Shown here piece after piece: positions 51,704-61,462 of a stretch of 64,000 bases of DNA (within the stretch, counting starts at the first letter, position 1; the number at the start of each line of letters is the position of its first letter). Source of the stretch: PRS1 sp965250265 (lineage in GTDB: Bacteria; Bacteroidota; Bacteroidia; Flavobacteriales; Flavobacteriaceae); assembly GCA_965250265.1 (NCBI GenBank), contig CBDFNO010000015.1, positions 496,001 to 560,000 on the forward strand. The letters run 5' to 3'. The position numbers and the translations under genes were made by a program. The notes under the pieces were generated by a model, which saw nothing but the letters and a program-made list of their open reading frames with translations, made no database searches and was not told the origin of the DNA.

Positions 51704-54334
51704 TTAAAATTTAAAAGTAATTCCTCCATTTAAAACTGTTCCATTAAATCCAAATTGGTTGACTTCCCAAGGGTATTTAAAACGTCCACCAAGGTCTGTA
51801 ACAAAATCCCCATTTGTGTCTATTACATCTGGATATACATTCAATAAATTACTTGCAGAAGCATAAATTGAAAATTTATTTGAAATCTCATAGTTAATCA
51901 CTAAGTCAGTAACAATTTTTCCAGCAAAAGTTTGATCATTTGCAGGATCGCTAGCATGTTGCCAAGTAACCTCTCCAAAATAAGTATTATTTAAGATGAA
52001 ATTAAATTTATTAATATTATAATCGAATCCTAAAAGTACTTTAGATTTTGGTCTCGCCGAAATAATTCTAGATTGTTCTTTACGGTTAAAAATTTCATAA
52101 CCATTTGCAGCTAATAATGGAGGAGTACCAATGGCGCCTTCAATCTTGGTTTCATTAAAATTCGCCGATAAAGCAACATCTAATTCCCCATTTCCTAATT
52201 CAATATTTCTATAATTAGCTACTAAATCAACACCTGTAGTTTTTGTATTAACAGCATTAACAAAGAATTTTAAACTCGTAATTGAGTTATCTAATAAAAT
52301 TTGTTCAACAGGATTTGTTGTTCCTGCGTCTCCATCAAACCCAATTTCTCCAGTAAATAAAACACGATCGTCAACTTTCACGCTGTAAAAATCTGCAGAT
52401 AATGATAAATTAGGAACTGGCTTATAAGTAATTCCCGCAGAAATATTTTCAGACGTTTCTGCTGTTAATTGTGGGACTCCTAAACCATCTCTAATAATCG
52501 GATCTACATTATTAAAAGTTCCTTGATTAGACACTGTCCCTCCAGAAACCAAGGTTTGTATATTACTTAAGTAAATCTGGTGTAATGAAGGTGCTCTAAA
52601 TCCAGTACTAACAGAAGCTCTAATAGCTCCTTGATTATCTCCTAGAGTATATCTTCCATTAATTTTCCAAGATGTGTTGTCACCAAAGTCACTAAAATCT
52701 TCATATCTAACTGCTCCTCCAATTAAAAACTCTTCCGTTGGTTCCCACTCTAAATCAGCATAGAGACCATAATTACTTCTTGTAGCTCTAACCGCATTAC
52801 TAGGTTGTAATCCTGGAAAAGATTGTACACCACCTCCAAAATATGAAGCAGGGTCTCCAGCAACAGCAGTAAATCGTTCTTTTTTAACTTCAGCTCCAAA
52901 AGCTAAATTAACTTGATCAAAACTTCTTGAAACATCCAAATTGGCAAGTGTGTTACTAAATGTGTAAGCCCCAACATCAAATGAAGTTGGACTACTTGCA
53001 CCTAAATCTAGATTTATACTATTGTTTACATCATAACCTACAGAATTTCTTCCATGTGTTCCGCTTAAATCTACATTAAAACCATGCATCTCCCATTTAG
53101 TTCCAACAGTAAAATTATTATCTAGTATTTTAGTTTCAAAAGTTGGTTGAAACCCTTGATATGTAGTTCCTGCTTCATGTAATAAATTAAAGGTATCTGG
53201 AATCCAATAAGGAACTCTATATAATGCAAAGCTTTTACCTGTTCTATAGGTTACACCTCCAAAAGTGTAAAACTCACCATTTCCGTTTTTAAAAGGAACA
53301 CCAGCATTAAAAAAAGCATCTAGCTTCTTTATTTCAGGTTGTCCAACGGTCATTCCTAAATCAGGATTTGCTTGTAGCCAAGGTGTGGTACCGTTTAAAA
53401 TATCATCATCCCCAAATATAACTCCAAACAAGCCGTCGCCTCCAGGTACTCCAGATCTATCTGTTTCTTCTTGCTCATAATATGCGAAGGTTAAATTTAT
53501 ATATCCTCCATTATCTCCAGCTTTAATAGCTGTATTCACATCTACACCATAATTAAATCCATCTCCTTCGGTAGTTACACCAGCTGTAGCATTAACAGTT
53601 GTATACTCCACATCCTTCTTTAAAACCATATTAATCACACCCGCAATTGCATCTGATCCGTATTGTGCAGAAGCTCCATCACGTAAGACTTCAATTCTTT
53701 CGATAGCTGCTGCTGGTATGCTTTTTAAATCTACACCTACTTCTCCTTTACCAGGTGTGTCGTTTATATAAACTAAAGCACTTTGGTTCTTACGCTTACC
53801 ATTAACTAACACTAAGGTTCTACTTGGGCCCAAACCTCTTAAATCAGCTGGATCAAAATGTGCTGTTGCGTCCGAAATAGTTTGATTTGTTGAATTGAAA
53901 GAAGGTACTTTATAGGTCAACATTTTATCGACCGTAGGTTGTCCAGTATTTCTCAATTCTGCTACACTAATATTGTCAATTGGTACAGGAGAATCTAAAA
54001 TAGTTCTCGGTTTGGCTCTATTACCTACCAAAATAATTTCATCTAATGCAACTCCTGCTTGCATTGTTACATTTACTGTATTCCCACTAACAGTGACTTC
54101 TTGAGAGTTGAAGCCAACATAAGAAAATACTAACACATCTCCATCGTTTGCATTAATAGAAAAGTTTCCATCAAAGTCTGATGTTGTTCCAGTTGAAGTT
54201 CCTTTAATTATAATTGAAACTCCTGGTAACGGTTGAGATGTATCATCTAAAACTGTTCCTGTAACTTCTTGAGCTTCAATAAAATTTGACGCTCCAATAA
54301 AGAACACCAAAAGAATTAAGTAATTTTTTATCAT
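51704..54334 (-). CDS. TonB-dependent receptor with N-terminal carboxypeptidase-regulatory-like domain (paralogue A)
   Basis: An 876-residue outer-membrane receptor. A signal peptide (MIKNYLILLVFFIGASNFIEA) is followed by the carboxypeptidase-regulatory-like domain (residues ~24-108, VTGTVLDDTSQPLPGVSIII then GDVLVFSYVGF). A plug domain (about residues 115-230) holds VLVNGKRKNQSALVYIND and IERIEVLRDGASAQYGSDAIAG. The rest is the barrel, closing with GGITFKF. There is no SusD partner next to it. The start at 54334 is chosen; a reading from 54388 adds 18 residues with no signal-peptide sense. Its first ~110 codons are nearly identical in DNA to paralogue B at 58353-61229. Confidence 0.94.
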   Translation of the reverse strand: MIKNYLILLVFFIGASNFIEAQEVTGTVLDDTSQPLPGVSIIIKGTSTGTTSDFDGNFSINANDGDVLVFSYVGFNSQEVTVSGNTVNVTMQAGVALDEIILVGNRAKPRTILDSPVPIDNISVAELRNTGQPTVDKMLTYKVPSFNSTNQTISDATAHFDPADLRGLGPSRTLVLVNGKRKNQSALVYINDTPGKGEVGVDLKSIPAAAIERIEVLRDGASAQYGSDAIAGVINMVLKKDVEYTTVNATAGVTTEGDGFNYGVDVNTAIKAGDNGGYINLTFAYYEQEETDRSGVPGGDGLFGVIFGDDDILNGTTPWLQANPDLGMTVGQPEIKKLDAFFNAGVPFKNGNGEFYTFGGVTYRTGKSFALYRVPYWIPDTFNLLHEAGTTYQGFQPTFETKILDNNFTVGTKWEMHGFNVDLSGTHGRNSVGYDVNNSINLDLGASSPTSFDVGAYTFSNTLANLDVSRSFDQVNLAFGAEVKKERFTAVAGDPASYFGGGVQSFPGLQPSNAVRATRSNYGLYADLEWEPTEEFLIGGAVRYEDFSDFGDNTSWKINGRYTLGDNQGAIRASVSTGFRAPSLHQIYLSNIQTLVSGGTVSNQGTFNNVDPIIRDGLGVPQLTAETSENISAGITYKPVPNLSLSADFYSVKVDDRVLFTGEIGFDGDAGTTNPVEQILLDNSITSLKFFVNAVNTKTTGVDLVANYRNIELGNGELDVALSANFNETKIEGAIGTPPLLAANGYEIFNRKEQSRIISARPKSKVLLGFDYNINKFNFILNNTYFGEVTWQHASDPANDQTFAGKIVTDLVINYEISNKFSIYASASNLLNVYPDVIDTNGDFVTDLGGRFKYPWEVNQFGFNGTVLNGGITFKF

Positions 54335-54498
54335 AATTTTACTTTTATTGGTTTTTACAAAAAAAGATAAAAAAATGTTAAAATCCACAATTTTTGTCGA
54401 TTATTTTGTCGAATCCTTAAAACCAATCGGTTTTTGAAACAAACTTTTCTACCATAAAATATGGGTTATCGAAATCGTGGGAGGAAGATAGAACACAT

Positions 54499-56223
54499 CT
54501 AATTAATAATAATTTTTTTTGAAACGTCTCCTTTTTCGGTGATTATTTTAATAGTATAAATCCCTTTACTTAAGTCTTGAATATTGATAAAATCTTTGTT
54601 TTTTAATCCAGATTCAAAATATAATTTTTGACCTAAAACATTATAGAGTTCAATATTAAAATTATCATTAATACCTAGAGTATTAATTTGAAATTTTCCT
54701 TTGTTTGGGTTAGGATAAACCTTTATATTATTTAATAATGTGTTTTTTATTGTCGACAATGTTGAACTTTCAACAATATGAATTGTTTGATTAGCTGAAA
54801 CATTATTTATGATATCTACTACGCCGCTTAACCATGTTACTTTTACATAATCTATTGTTGTGGCATTTCCAATTCCAAAAAATTCAGCTCCCGAATTTTG
54901 ACTTGTATATCCTTCACCGCATAAGGTATATCTAAATTGTTTATCGCCGTTTATACTTATTTCAATTCTAGATCCTATTCCCATTCTGTTACTTGTATCT
55001 CCTTCTAAAGTTACTTTTAACCAGTTATTGTTTACATTAGTACTACAATCATTAACCCATAAAAAATTACTGCGCGGAGCTCGATTAACTACTGTTATAT
55101 CTGGAAAACCATCATTATTTACATCTCCAATAGCATTTGAGTAACTCTCGGCATCATCATTTGCAAATCCTGCACTTACAGGTATTGTAAATATATTAGC
55201 TGTGTTTTCATAAAACGCAGATGGTAAATCTCCTAAAGAACCGTCTCTCATACCACTTACATACAAATCTAGATCTGTATCATTATCGGCATCTAAAAAA
55301 ACCGCTCCCCAAGCCACACTATTAAATATTGTACCATTTGAAGCTGCAATATTTGTAAAAGTCTCATCTCCATTATTATTTAAAAAATAATTTCCGGCTG
55401 ATGTATTTGTTACATAAATATCCAGCCAACCATCATTGTTATAATCATCAATTGTTGTTGACATAGCATCAATGGCTATATTTGTTCCGGAACTTGCACT
55501 AACATCTGTAAAAGTTCCGTCTCCATCATTTTTATATAAAATATTTGTAGTAGTAAATCTATCATTAGCAATATAGATATCTTGCCAACCATCGTTATTA
55601 AAATCAAAAAAAGAAGCGCAAAATGAGTAGTGATTAGAATTTGATATTCCTGCACTAGCACTTATATTGGCAAAGGTGTTATTTCCATTATTTCTATATA
55701 AAATATTTGGTTGCACGCCATTAGCGATGTCTCTGTTACATAAAAATAAATCTAAATCTCCATCATTATCAATATCTCCCCAAGACGCACCCCAAGAATT
55801 CATAACTGATGTTGAAATTCCTGAACCTGACGTAATATCTGTTAAATTAAAAGAACCATCATTCTCATATAATCTATTAGACGCATTATTGCTTACCACG
55901 AAAAGATCATTATCACCATCATTATCTATATCTACCCAATTTATTTGTCTTGTATCATTTTTTAAATCTGTAAAATTTAAACTAATAGAATTATAGGTTC
56001 CATTATAATTTTTAAAAAAATAGATTGGGCTTCCATCTTCTGATGCATAAGTAATATCATCCCAACCATCATTATCGAAATCATAAAATGATACTCCTCC
56101 AGTAAATTGATTTACACCAAACGAAACATTAATGTTTTGGCTTGCGGCACTTTCTGCAAAAAGAATCTGTGACATACAGTTTGCAGATAAACATAAAAAT
56201 ATGATGTTAACAATAAATTTCAC
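54499..56223 (-). CDS. Secreted FG-GAP/VCBS beta-propeller protein with ASPIC domain and T9SS sorting signal
   Basis: A 574-residue protein with a signal peptide ending near residue 20. About seven FG-GAP/VCBS repeats run to residue ~400, each with the calcium-binding pattern DxDNDGDxDLF or similar (DFDNDGWDDITYA, DIDNDGDNDLFVV). An ASPIC/UnbV domain follows (about residues 395-480, RIEISINGDKQFRYTLCGEG). The C-terminal ~85 residues form a T9SS sorting domain (KVYPNPNKGKFQINTL). It is expected outside the cell or on its surface. It starts two bases after the aminotransferase stop codon, so the two are one unit. Confidence 0.9.
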   Translation of the reverse strand: MKFIVNIIFLCLSANCMSQILFAESAASQNINVSFGVNQFTGGVSFYDFDNDGWDDITYASEDGSPIYFFKNYNGTYNSISLNFTDLKNDTRQINWVDIDNDGDNDLFVVSNNASNRLYENDGSFNLTDITSGSGISTSVMNSWGASWGDIDNDGDLDLFLCNRDIANGVQPNILYRNNGNNTFANISASAGISNSNHYSFCASFFDFNNDGWQDIYIANDRFTTTNILYKNDGDGTFTDVSASSGTNIAIDAMSTTIDDYNNDGWLDIYVTNTSAGNYFLNNNGDETFTNIAASNGTIFNSVAWGAVFLDADNDTDLDLYVSGMRDGSLGDLPSAFYENTANIFTIPVSAGFANDDAESYSNAIGDVNNDGFPDITVVNRAPRSNFLWVNDCSTNVNNNWLKVTLEGDTSNRMGIGSRIEISINGDKQFRYTLCGEGYTSQNSGAEFFGIGNATTIDYVKVTWLSGVVDIINNVSANQTIHIVESSTLSTIKNTLLNNIKVYPNPNKGKFQINTLGINDNFNIELYNVLGQKLYFESGLKNKDFINIQDLSKGIYTIKIITEKGDVSKKIIIN

Positions 56224-56225
56224 AC

Positions 56226-57497
56226 TTAAGATAATTTCTTTACAAATTCTAAAATTTTATTAACTCCTCCAAATATATTAGGGCAGTATTCTTTTATAAA
56301 CTCAATATTAATAGATGAATTTCTTCTATAAGCCTTCAAAACTTCTCCTCCATCAAAATCTACAAAAGCCATTCTAAAAAATAAATCTTCTTCTTTAAAA
56401 TAAAAATCTGATGATGGTAAAAGGGCAATTTTAAAATTATCAAGTAAATAATTTGCCAATTGTTCACTCTTTTGAATTCCTAAGGCATGAATACTTTCTT
56501 TAAAATTATTAAATCCTACCATCATATAAAAAGCTCCTTGTGAGTCAGTACATTCAATATTTACTTCCTTAAACTTTAAAGCAATATAGTTTGAAATTTC
56601 TTTTAGAATTATTGAACAGTCTTTAATATGATTAATAACATCATCTCCCATTTTAAAAGCTTTAATAGCTGCATATTGTATTGGTGATGACACTGCACTA
56701 AATGTTTCACTAAACAAGGAACGATATGTGTCATGCATAAACTGTAATTCTTTTGGTAAGGCCATAAAACCCAAGCGATAGCCGCCAGCAGAAAACACTT
56801 TACTCAACCCTCCAAAAACAATAGTTCTCTCTGGATAAAATTTTGAGATACTTGGTGAAAAATCTTCACTAAAATTTATTTGAGAATAAATTTCATCAGA
56901 AAGTACAATAATATCGTTTGCCTTACAAACTTTTACTAAATGCTGTAATTCTTCATTTGTGTAAACTGCTCCTGTAGGGTTATTGGGTGAATTTAAAATT
57001 AATGTTTTTTGTTGATTAGGATTAGCTTCACAATATTCCTTTAAAGTTTTTGAAGTGAGTTTAAAATTATTTTCTAAATATGTTTCAAGAACAACATAAT
57101 TACCATTTTTAGAATTAATTTGAGGCCCATAACTTACCCAGCTTCCTTTAGGTATTAAAAAAGTACCTTCCAAAATTAATATGGTTTGATATAATAATTC
57201 TTTGCTTCCAGGGCCTATATAAATAAAATCACTATCTGCTTTAATATCTTGAAAATCCTTTAGAAATTTAGCAATAGCTTTTCGCAAAATATCTAAACCA
57301 ATCGTAGGTAAATAGTTATTGTTTGTTGCATTATTTTTTAATTCATCTACAACAGATTGGTGGATAGGAAAAGGTGACTGTCCAAATCCAAAATGAAAAA
57401 CGTTTTCACCTTCACTTCGTAACATACTCACTTTTTGGTTAATAGCTAAAGTTGCTGAGGGTTTTAAATTTTGAATATTTTGATTAACCTTAATCAT
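56226..57497 (-). CDS. PLP-dependent aminotransferase class I/II
   Basis: A 423-residue cytoplasmic aminotransferase. Visible features are FGFGQSPFPIHQSVVDEL (substrate loop), the cofactor-side block TLILNSPNNPTGAVYTNEEL, IIVLSDEIYSQI, and the PLP lysine in FGGLSKVFSAGGYRLGFMAL. Its amino donor is unknown. It has no signal peptide, yet is coupled to the secreted FG-GAP gene (2-base gap). A terminator stands just upstream of its start, separating it from the lipoprotein-TonB-receptor unit. Confidence 0.9.
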   Translation of the reverse strand: MIKVNQNIQNLKPSATLAINQKVSMLRSEGENVFHFGFGQSPFPIHQSVVDELKNNATNNNYLPTIGLDILRKAIAKFLKDFQDIKADSDFIYIGPGSKELLYQTILILEGTFLIPKGSWVSYGPQINSKNGNYVVLETYLENNFKLTSKTLKEYCEANPNQQKTLILNSPNNPTGAVYTNEELQHLVKVCKANDIIVLSDEIYSQINFSEDFSPSISKFYPERTIVFGGLSKVFSAGGYRLGFMALPKELQFMHDTYRSLFSETFSAVSSPIQYAAIKAFKMGDDVINHIKDCSIILKEISNYIALKFKEVNIECTDSQGAFYMMVGFNNFKESIHALGIQKSEQLANYLLDNFKIALLPSSDFYFKEEDLFFRMAFVDFDGGEVLKAYRRNSSINIEFIKEYCPNIFGGVNKILEFVKKLS

Positions 57498-57515
57498 AAT
57501 AAAAAATAAATTATA

Positions 57516-57545
57516 AAAAAAGAGCTTCTTTCGAAGCTCTTTTTT
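57516..57545 (-). terminator. Terminator after the lipoprotein gene
   Basis: An 8-bp stem (AGAGCTTC / GAAGCTCT, 4-base loop) flanked by A- and T-runs. It ends the TonB receptor B and lipoprotein transcript and precedes the aminotransferase start by 18 bases. Confidence 0.85.
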
Positions 57546-57561
57546 CTATCATGGAATTCGA

Positions 57562-58344
57562 TTAATTTAGATCTGTAAAAGTATAAACAGGATTATCATT
57601 TTCATCTAATGTTGTCTCAATTAATAAGACCCATTTATCCATATCCATAATTACATTATATATTTGGGCTTCGCATCCTTGTACAGTTAGTGTAACCGGA
57701 ATGCTTGCATTATCACCCCACCAGTCATCAAGAAATATAGTACTAAATCCAACAGGAGGTGCAACCATAATTGATTCAAAATTTGTAACTCCTAAACTAG
57801 AATCAATAACATCTCCTCCGAAATCCTGATTACCAGAAACCAAATAAATATCATAATCATAGAAAGGATCAGCCCATTCTATTGTAAAATTTAATACAGT
57901 ATCGATAATATTAAAAAACAATCTATTCCCGGCAATTACTAAAGATGAATCTGAGACCGAACTAATACTAACTTCAAACTCTCCGCAAGTTAGAAAAACA
58001 ATATTTGAAGATCCAAAATTTGAATTCATTGAAATTACAACATCATCTAAAGTGTAATCTACTCCCAATACCGCAGAAGAACCATCCTTTAGCACATTAA
58101 AACTAACAGTAACATCTTGATTCTCTGACGCATTATTTACCCCTGCTTCCAACTCAACTTCTGCCAGTCTGCCTACATCTCTTATAGTTTCATGAGTGTC
58201 ATCAGTTTCAATAAAAACCGAATTTTCGAGTGTTGTAGAAGAAATTGTTAACACCTCTACAATGTCATCACTATCATCACAACTTACCATAAAGATTAAT
58301 GGTAAAACCAATAATAGCTTATAAATATTTTTAAAATTTTTCAT
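57562..58344 (-). CDS. Hypothetical surface lipoprotein linked to TonB receptor B
   Basis: A 260-residue lipoprotein (signal LLLVLPLIFMVSCDDSDD, lipidated at C22). Acidic residues follow the cysteine, which in Bacteroidota often marks export to the cell surface. The rest is beta-rich (for example ATLENSVFIETDDTHET-like and VTVSFNVLKDGSSAVLGVDYTLDD), suggesting immunoglobulin-like folds. No SusD-type helices are visible, so it is not a SusD homologue. It follows TonB receptor B after eight bases. A role as an accessory ligand-capture protein is inferred. Confidence 0.65.
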   Translation of the reverse strand: MKNFKNIYKLLLVLPLIFMVSCDDSDDIVEVLTISSTTLENSVFIETDDTHETIRDVGRLAEVELEAGVNNASENQDVTVSFNVLKDGSSAVLGVDYTLDDVVISMNSNFGSSNIVFLTCGEFEVSISSVSDSSLVIAGNRLFFNIIDTVLNFTIEWADPFYDYDIYLVSGNQDFGGDVIDSSLGVTNFESIMVAPPVGFSTIFLDDWWGDNASIPVTLTVQGCEAQIYNVIMDMDKWVLLIETTLDENDNPVYTFTDLN

Positions 58345-58352
58345 TGTCTTAA

Positions 58353-61229
58353 TTATTTTAATGTGAATGTTAATCTTCCAAATATATATCTACCATTGAA
58401 ACCAAATTGTGATGTTCTACGAGAGAAAACAAATTGTCTTCCATAATTACCACTTGCACGTACTTCATCTGGATAAGTATCTAAAAGATTGTTAGCACCA
58501 AGAGTAAATGTTAAATTATCTGCAAAATTATAAGTAGCCGATAAATCTGTAACTATTTTTGCACCATATTCGTCTCCATTATCTGGATCGTTAACTGCTC
58601 CAAAATACACATTACGTAACATAAAATTCCACTTATCTACACTATAAGTATTTGTAAGATTTATTTTAGCATTTGGTAGTGCTGATTCAATAAAGCCAAT
58701 TGCTCTATCATCTAAAATTGGTGTTCCAAGTATACTCTTTACATTTTCCACTTCAGTTTTAGAAAACGTAGCCGAAAGACTATTATTTAAAGAGCCTTCG
58801 CCAAGTCCGGTTTTATGATCAATAACTATATCGATACCTGAAGATTTTGTACTATAACCATTTGTAAAAAATTTAGCTTGTCCTGCTGCTGCTGCGTCAA
58901 AAATTTGTTTGGATTCGTCATCATCATCCACAACACCATCATTATTATCATCTATTGGACTATAAGTTCTTGTTTGCCCTACTCTATCATCTACATTTAC
59001 TATATAACCATCTACTGTAATTTTCATACCAACATCTGGTAATTTAGCAGTAAATCCTAAACTAAAGTTATCTGAAGTTTCTTCTTTCAGACGAGGTATA
59101 TTTAACAATTGAGCCAATCTACTAGTATTTCCAAATGTTCCAACTTCGTTAGGAATACCATTAACAAATATTGTAGAAGTTGCATTAAAATATATTTGAT
59201 GCAAATCAGGTGCTCTAAAACCGGTACTAGCTGCAGCTCTAATTGTAAAATTATCAGAAGCTTTAACTCTGGTCGCTATTTTCCAGTTTGCTGTATCTCC
59301 AAAATCGCTATAGTTTTCATAACGGAATGCTGCAGTTAATAAAAATGCTTCAGATAAATCTGCTTCTAAATCTATATAACCAGCATAACTATTTCTGTTT
59401 TGATCAACTTCATTTTCTGGTCTATAACCAGGAAATACTTGAGAGCCTCCAGGAACTAAACTGCCAAAATAACTATAAACTTTATCTGAGTCTGGAGTAG
59501 TTTGTGTAACAACTTCTCCATTTACATCATAAGTTGCCCAAGACGCTTCTTCACCAGCAATTAATTGATAGTTCTCAGATCTATATTCTGCTCCAAATGC
59601 TACGTTAAATCCTTCAAAAGTATCTTCATAGAATTTTGAAACATCAAGATTAGTAGTGTTTTGTGCAAAAGAAAAACCTCCAGCTTCAAACTCTCTAGCT
59701 GTTGATGCTCCTAATGTTGCATTTGCTGTGTTTTTAATTGTAAAATCGAAACTATTAGTTCCATATGTATTACTAAAATCTACATTCCAATCTCCAATCA
59801 TGCCTTTAATTCCAGCAGCTAATGATTTATCCACAACTCTAGATGCTATATGTGGTAAAAATCCATTAGCCAAAGCTTCTGTAGTTCCTCTACCATCTGT
59901 ATAAGCCGGTCTTCTAAAGAATCCTGCGGCTAAACCATCTCTTGAGCTAATGCCTCCAAACGAATACAGTACTGATCCATTATCGTCTAATGGAAGTTCC
60001 ATGTTCATCATAAACTTACCGCTTCTTAATTTAGATTGTCCAATTTTCATTCTAAAATCATCTCTATCTAATCCTCTAGCTGCTAATTCAAATTCAGAAA
60101 TTGGAGCTGCATCAGGTAAATCGGAATCTGAATTTATAATACTTAAAAATGAATCTCCATTAGCAATTCCAGCATCATAAACAGCTTGCAAAGAAGGGTC
60201 TAAACCTGCTACATAAGCTGATAATGCACTAGGATTCATAGCATAAGCTTGATCATAACCCAAATTTCTTACTGCTACATCAAACATTGTATAGATAACT
60301 TTACCCATAGTATCACTTCTATTTGTTGGTCCTCTATTTTCTAAAGATCCTGTAAAATTGATATAACCTCCATTTTTACCTAAATCTAAACCATAGTTGG
60401 CATCTATTTGAAATTTTTCTCCATCGACGCCACCTTCATCATATTTTTCAGAATGCTGACTAAAATTAGCTCCAGAATTTACATTTAAAGTTAATTCATT
60501 AGTAGCCTTTTTAAGCACGAGGTTAATTACACCTGCAACGGCATCACTACCATATTGTGCAGCTGCACCATCTCTTAAAATTTCAATTCTAGCGATTGAA
60601 GATGCTGGTATTGCATTCAAATCGGTAGCAACAGATCCTGTTCCTACTGTACCATTAACATTAACTAAAGAAGACTTGTGACGTCTCTTTCCATTAATTA
60701 ATACTAGTACTTGATCTGGTCCAAGCCCTCTTAAAGAAGCTGGATCAACATGATCTGTTCCATCTGAAACTGTTTGTGTAGTAGAGGTAAATGAAGGAGC
60801 CACATAATTTAAAATTTCATTTACTGTTGTTTGTGGTCCAGTTGCTGCTAATTCAGCAACGTTTATAACATCTACCGGAACAGGAGTATCTATTACAGTT
60901 CTCCCTCTGCTTCTTGAACCTAACAATACTATTTCGTCTAAAGCAACTCCTGCTTGCATGGTTACATTTACTGTATTCCCACTAACAGTGACTTCTTGAG
61001 TGTTAAAGCCAACATACGAAAATACTAATACATCTCCATCGTTTGCACTAATAGAAAAGTTTCCATCAAAGTCTGATGTTGTTCCAGTTGAAGTTCCTTT
61101 AATAATAATTGAAACTCCTGGTAACGGTTGAGATGTATCATCTAAAACTGTTCCTGTAACTTCTTGAGCCTCAATAAAACTTGATGCTCCTAAAAAGAAC
61201 ACCAAGAGGATTAAGTAATTTTTAATCAT
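58353..61229 (-). CDS. TonB-dependent receptor with N-terminal carboxypeptidase-regulatory-like domain (paralogue B)
   Basis: A 958-residue outer-membrane receptor with the same layout as paralogue A: signal peptide (MIKNYLILLVFFLGASSFIEA), regulatory-like domain (residues ~24-108), plug (VLVLINGKRRHKSSLVNVNG, then IARIEILRDGAAAQYGSDAVAG) and barrel ending GRLTFTLK. Unlike A it has an aspartate-rich loop (DDNNDGVVDDDDES near residue 770), a possible calcium site. It leads a two-gene unit with the lipoprotein. Its substrate is unknown. The first ~280 bases are about 95 percent the same as paralogue A, while the rest is much more diverged. Confidence 0.94.
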   Translation of the reverse strand: MIKNYLILLVFFLGASSFIEAQEVTGTVLDDTSQPLPGVSIIIKGTSTGTTSDFDGNFSISANDGDVLVFSYVGFNTQEVTVSGNTVNVTMQAGVALDEIVLLGSRSRGRTVIDTPVPVDVINVAELAATGPQTTVNEILNYVAPSFTSTTQTVSDGTDHVDPASLRGLGPDQVLVLINGKRRHKSSLVNVNGTVGTGSVATDLNAIPASSIARIEILRDGAAAQYGSDAVAGVINLVLKKATNELTLNVNSGANFSQHSEKYDEGGVDGEKFQIDANYGLDLGKNGGYINFTGSLENRGPTNRSDTMGKVIYTMFDVAVRNLGYDQAYAMNPSALSAYVAGLDPSLQAVYDAGIANGDSFLSIINSDSDLPDAAPISEFELAARGLDRDDFRMKIGQSKLRSGKFMMNMELPLDDNGSVLYSFGGISSRDGLAAGFFRRPAYTDGRGTTEALANGFLPHIASRVVDKSLAAGIKGMIGDWNVDFSNTYGTNSFDFTIKNTANATLGASTAREFEAGGFSFAQNTTNLDVSKFYEDTFEGFNVAFGAEYRSENYQLIAGEEASWATYDVNGEVVTQTTPDSDKVYSYFGSLVPGGSQVFPGYRPENEVDQNRNSYAGYIDLEADLSEAFLLTAAFRYENYSDFGDTANWKIATRVKASDNFTIRAAASTGFRAPDLHQIYFNATSTIFVNGIPNEVGTFGNTSRLAQLLNIPRLKEETSDNFSLGFTAKLPDVGMKITVDGYIVNVDDRVGQTRTYSPIDDNNDGVVDDDDESKQIFDAAAAGQAKFFTNGYSTKSSGIDIVIDHKTGLGEGSLNNSLSATFSKTEVENVKSILGTPILDDRAIGFIESALPNAKINLTNTYSVDKWNFMLRNVYFGAVNDPDNGDEYGAKIVTDLSATYNFADNLTFTLGANNLLDTYPDEVRASGNYGRQFVFSRRTSQFGFNGRYIFGRLTFTLK

Positions 61230-61408
61230 AATATATTTTTATTGGTTTACACAAAAAAACTAAAAAAAATGTTAAAATTCGCATTTTTAGATAACTATTT
61301 TACCAATATCATTAATGATAAATTCATTTTTCTTCTATAAAAGTAAAAAAAATGATGTCAAAATAAAATTGGCATAAATAAACTTTGTAGTTTAAAAAAT
61401 GTATATAA

Positions 61409-61442
61409 TTGAATATATCTAATCACTATTTCCTTAAATTTG
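61409..61442 (+). promoter_or_regulatory. Promoter of aspS
   Basis: TTG (61409-61411), a 23-base spacer and TAAATTTG (61435-61442) match the flavobacterial promoter consensus, the spacer being at the upper limit. The -7 element lies 20 bases before the ATG. Confidence 0.6.
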
Positions 61443-61462
61443 CATCTTAATATTTCTATTCT

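Noticed and set aside
51704..61229. A polysaccharide utilisation locus of SusC/SusD type
   Set aside because: Neither TonB receptor has a SusD-like neighbour and no glycoside hydrolase or related enzyme is present.
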